Below, one piece after another: positions 60,335 to 64,000 of a stretch of 64,000 bases of DNA (its first letter is position 1; every line of letters begins with the position of its first letter). This DNA is from Zingiber officinale (taxonomy: Eukaryota > Streptophyta > Magnoliopsida > Zingiberales > Zingiberaceae). The translations under genes and the position numbers were made by a program. The stretch spans positions 25,406,302 through 25,470,301 of the forward strand of contig NC_055986.1 in the NCBI RefSeq assembly GCF_018446385.1, written 5' to 3'. The notes beneath the pieces were generated by a model, which worked only from the letters and a program-made list of their open reading frames with translations, made no database searches and was not told the origin of the DNA.

Positions 60335-61708
60335 TGTTGAATCGAAAGCGCTAGAGGGGGGGCGAATAGTGCTCGTGACTTTTACAATTCGTTTTCGGAA
60401 ATCGTTCGAGTAAATGCAGCGGAAAAGAAAAGAAATAACACAAACAGAGAAGAGTCAAGATTTACTTGGTTCGGAGCCTAGGGCGACTCCTACTCCAAGG
60501 CCCGCGATCGTTGATCGCTTCCGGTGGACAACAACTATAATATCGAAAAATCTTTACACAAGATGTATTACAGTTTAATAGCAATAATGAAATTATACTG
60601 ACACTATGATAAATAAAGACGCCGTCGCTAGCTGTCGGAGTAGCAGAGCATTGTTGGAACGTTCGGAGCAGTGTTGGAGAGCATAGGTTCTTCTGTTCGA
60701 GGTTGATATTGAAGCTGCACCCCGAGGCCTTCTTTTATAGCTCTGCAAAGTCTGATCCAAATCCCCAAGGTTCAGGATCAAGTTTGACCCGAGGCGGATC
60801 GGTCGACCGATCACCTGTTCGGTCGACCGATAAGGTGATCTCCTCCTATCTGATCCGCCCGATCCTCTCGCTCCGCTTCGATCTGGTCAAACTCCATTCG
60901 AGGTTCGGTCGACCGATAAACAGGTTCGGTCGACCGATAAGCTGTCCAGTCAGCCTGATCCAGTTGACGCCCAACCCTGGTTCGGTCGACCGATCCCAAG
61001 GTTCGGTCGACCGATCCCCTGGTCGAGCCTGGTCCAACCTCTAAAGATCTGATCTGCTGGCTTGGGGATTCGGTTGACCGATCCCAGGGTTCGGTCGACC
61101 GATACCGATCACTTCTAACTCTGCACAAAAATGTTAGTCTCCTGCAAAACAGAGTTAGAATATAATAGATAATATATAAGCAAATAAACTGACAGCCTTC
61201 AGACTGTCCGAGTTTGACTTCAGGTTTCCGACCGGAAACCCTAGGTCGACCCGACGCCTACTGTTCCCTCTACGAGGAACGCGTCCTCACCTACTCCACT
61301 CATGAGATTTACCTGTTGCCAGTACAATCCTCCAGATCGACTGGACTTTTGCTCGGCGCTCGATGCTTCCGGACTTTCTGTTGGACTCCCGCTTCCCGGC
61401 TCGTCCAGTCTTCCACCTGGTTCGCGACACCAGGACTTTCCACCTAGGGTCACCACCCCCTAGGACTTTGCCTGAAGCCGTCGACCCACCAAGACTTTCC
61501 GCATAGAGTTACCGCCTCCTATGACCTAGGGTTACCACCCCCTAGGGTTTTCCATCTGCCTAACCGCAGCTAGGAATTTTGCCTACGTACCACTTAGGAC
61601 TTTCCTGCAAGCTCCATAAACCTTGTTAGATAACACCGCAGCTTAACTTTGAACCCTTTGCCATAATCAAAACTCAGGTTCGATCATCTGGTGCTCACTG
61701 CACCAACA
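60335..61708 (-). mobile_element. 5' LTR of the gag-only Sirevirus-like element
   Basis: 1374 bp. It carries eight GGTCGACC-type boxes (60799-61105; one is a GGTTGACC variant) against six in its partner LTR, with TATA CTATAAAAGA at 60731-60740 (minus strand). Confidence 0.85.
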
Positions 61709-63314
61709 ATGGTATGTCACTACCTCTATAACATAAATAATAAACAGGGGCATGAATGCTAAACAAGTAACAAACAAAACATGCTCGGAAACAGATAGTG
61801 ACATACTGATGCAGATATAAACATAATTATTACTACTTGTTAAAATCTACTAAGTATATCAACATGACATTATCTAAAAGATAACTCAAGGTACCCGCCT
61901 CCAATGTAGATCGAGCTAATCAACCTCTATGTCGAAGTGCTCATCCCAAATCTAAATCCTGTAATAAATTGTACGATTTAGCTAAGTTTTATTGTAAACA
62001 AAATAGCTAACCCAAAATCCTTATTTACAGGAACCCTAATTCATTCATTAACCTCGGTTAGCTTCCTAGACGAGTCTAATCTGAGCTTAGTTTAAATCCA
62101 TTATTAAATCCCTAATTCAATGCATTTACCTAAATTATTATTATTAATTCTGTTAACAAATTCGAGATCACAGAACAAAAACCTCACCTACTGAAACCAA
62201 TCAGATCAAGAAGGAAATCAAGGATCAACGTGCCCTACACCTTACCTCAATCTCAACTGCTGTTGATGCTGGAACCAGGTGGTTATTGCTGGTTGGAGTG
62301 CTGCCAGAACCAAGAAAAGATCCCACAGAATAGAACCTTACCTCACTGCCCTGATCAAGTTGCTGTCCACCAACCGGATCAAGAAGAAGAGATCAGAATT
62401 CAACAAAACAACCTATCACCAACTAATTTCCAGCAACAACTATGCACCTTACTTCTTTTTCTCCAATCCTGTGACCTCAATCCGCAGCAAAGAAGAGAAA
62501 GTGCAAGATCTGATCAGAAGGAAAAGGATGGAGTGATCTGACACTTCCCTTAATCCAAGAAAGAAGGATTAACACATAATAGAGCCCTAATCTAGTGAAA
62601 TCCGTGAATCAACAAGGATCCGACAATGAATCAAGAGGGAAGAAGGGTTTCGATTGCTTACCCTCGAAGCCCTAAGGCATCTTCATGTCGGAGTCGATGG
62701 CTTCGGTAGTGTCGAGCTAAGACGCAAGAAGAAGAGCTCAACATTGCTTGGCTTGCTCTTGTGGTGGCCGGAGGTAAGAGTGGATCGAGCTACCGACGCT
62801 AGGGAAAAGGGAAGTCTCGGCCGACGGTACTTGAGCTCTAGGGCAGAGGAGCGAGGGGAAGGAGAATCAACGCAAGGGGAAGGCTTGGGTTCGAAGCTTT
62901 TGTACTCGTGGAGAAGAAGAGGAAGTGGCGCGAGGGAGGGCGGCGCCGGTTTGGGAGACGAATCGGGCGGAGCGAGCTTAGGGGAATAAGAGAAGAAGAA
63001 TCGGTGCACGGTAAGGAAAAGAAAAGAAATGTAAAAGAAATATTTAAATAAATTAAACATTTCTTGGTTTAAATGGGGTAGCTTAAATAGGTTTTCTCGG
63101 GGCCCAATATTTGATCCCCTTAAACTCGTCATACGAACTTAAAAAAATTTCCAAAAAATTCCCAAAAAAATTCTAGAAAAATTCCCTTATGGTCATTCGT
63201 CCTTTTTCAGTATTTTACATTATCCCCTACTAATAAAAATTTGATCCCCAAATTTTCGTTATTACCATCAGCAAGTACTAACAATAAATAGATAGTATAA
63301 ATGTTGAACGGAAA

Positions 63315-64000
63315 TTAACTCACATACCTCAAGTGAAAAGATGGGGGGTATCGAGCTCGGATCGTATCCTCGATCTCCCAGGTAGCCTCCTCGTTCAAAT
63401 GATGCTGCCATCCGACTTTAACCAGCCGGATAGTCTTGTTTCGCAACTGACGCTCTTTCTGGTCCAGAATCCATACCAGAACCTTCTCATAGGTAATGTC
63501 AGGCTGAATAGGAACTGAGATATCTGTCAGCACATGTGTCAGGTCAGATATATATCTCCTCAGCATAGACACATGGAATACGTCGTGAACGCCTGCCAGG
63601 GACGGTGATAGTGTCAAACGATAAACTACCGCTCCAATCCTCTCTAAGATTTGGAAAGGTCCAACGTATCGCGGAGCTAGCTTACCTTTGAGGTCAAATC
63701 TCTTCACCCCTTTCGTGGGTGAAACACGCAGAAAAACATGGTCGCCAGTAGAGAACTCCAGGGGTCTCCGTCTCCGATCAGCATAACTCTTCTGGCGGTC
63801 CTTCGCCTCTGACATCATCCGTCTGATAGTACGGACCAACTCTGCCTCCTGCTGAGCTCTATGAGGCTCTAGCAGCTGGGCCTCCCCAACCTCCTCCTAG
63901 AGGGTGGGTGTTCGACAAGGCCTACTATACAATGCTTCAAATGGTACCATCTAGATAGTCGAATGAAAGCTATTGTTATAGGCGAACTCTACCAATGGCA
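63315..64000 (-). mobile_element. Ty3/gypsy chromovirus pol, integrase end and chromodomain
   Basis: The continuous part is 63315-63839 (174 aa): GDHVFLRVSPTKGVKRFDLK, GKLAPRYVGPFQILERIG (the GPY/F module of integrase), HDVFHVSMLRRY, then a chromodomain-like tail (VKVGWQHHLNEEATWE, RARYPPSFHL). Further integrase sequence of the FAYNNSFHST type lies up to the window edge and beyond. The chromodomain marks the chromovirus branch. Broken, with at least a couple of breaks visible in the window. Confidence 0.88.

Larger units (their letters stand above)
54953..61708 (-). mobile_element. Gag-only Sirevirus-like element, both LTRs, TSD ATGGT
   Basis: 6756 bp bounded by ATGGT at 54948-54952 and 61709-61713. 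On the minus strand: 5' LTR 61708-60335, PBS TGGTATCAGAGC (60332-60321, initiator-Met tRNA), leader, gag ORF 59990-58959, ~2.6 kb AT-rich spacer with repeated purine tracts (GGGGGAGC at about 58893, 56523, 56410 and the final PPT before 56287), 3' LTR 56287-54953. No protease, integrase, RT or RNase H: non-autonomous. Over the first ~330 bp the LTRs differ at ~15 sites by eye (~4-5%), roughly 1.5-2 million years at a rice-like LTR rate. Ends look whole. Confidence 0.88.
54275..63219 (-). mobile_element. 3' LTR of Ty3/gypsy chromovirus, split by a nested element
   Basis: Minus-strand ends are TGTAAAATACTG (63219) and GGGCGTGACA (54275). The PPT TTAGTAGGGGATAA lies at 63220-63233 and pol lies beyond. 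LTR pieces 54275-54952 and 61709-63219 total ~2.2 kb once the nested element 54953-61708 is set aside. Long LTRs and a chromodomain fit the Tekay-type chromoviruses. ORFs inside the LTR (62230-63132) are chance. Confidence 0.8.

Noticed and set aside
62230-63132. ORFs of 85-149 residues in the right part of the gypsy LTR
   Set aside because: They lie within LTR sequence between clear LTR ends and lack family resemblance.

Overview
This is nuclear DNA of a flowering plant. The evidence is spliced genes for a plastid 2-Cys peroxiredoxin, a plant E2F, a GIR1-type EAR repressor, a PLS-class PPR protein and an NGATHA-like B3 factor, embedded in plant LTR retrotransposons. GC-rich 5' exons and the repeat style suggest a monocot, perhaps Zingiberales. 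The species is an inference and the sequence alone does not prove it.

Layout. 1-8 kb: left retrotransposon block, with the 3' half of a Sirevirus-like Ty1/copia element, an LTR flanked by both a PPT and a PBS, and pieces of a Ty3/gypsy element and another LTR family. 8.9-26.7 kb: gene island. It holds BAS1-type 2-Cys peroxiredoxin (-), divergent from an E2F gene (+), which converges on a DUF1279/FAM210-like plastid protein (-). A GIR1-like small zinc-ribbon repressor (-) and an intronless PPR gene (-) follow, with two tRNA-derived SINEs between them. 28.6-44 kb: a nest. Two direct copies of a ~1.3 kb repeat flank a reverse-strand LTR that has been entered by a MITE and by a second LTR family, which in turn carries a tandem array of gag-only Sirevirus-like units (three LTRs, two internal regions). 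46.8-47.8 kb: one two-exon B3 gene. 51.6-64 kb: a minisatellite split by a solo LTR with perfect TSD, then a Ty3/gypsy chromovirus (-) whose LTR is split by a complete-ended, gag-only Sirevirus-like element with TSD ATGGT.

How the genes relate: the host genes form no obvious pathway. Peroxiredoxin and E2F share a ~1.1 kb divergent promoter region. E2F (cell-cycle entry), GIR1-like and B3 are transcriptional regulators; the peroxiredoxin, FAM210-like and PPR proteins are probably organelle-targeted.

Main points for a second look: a GGGGC-repeat length that puts the peroxiredoxin transit peptide out of frame; the tandem gag-only array; LTR promoters built from serial palindromes that differ between relatives and even between the two LTRs of one element; a textbook SINE insertion with a 17-bp TSD; and an in-frame alternative splice possibility in the E2F marked box. 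Exon boundaries were read by eye from GT/AG sites and protein continuity, and no alignment or search was run.
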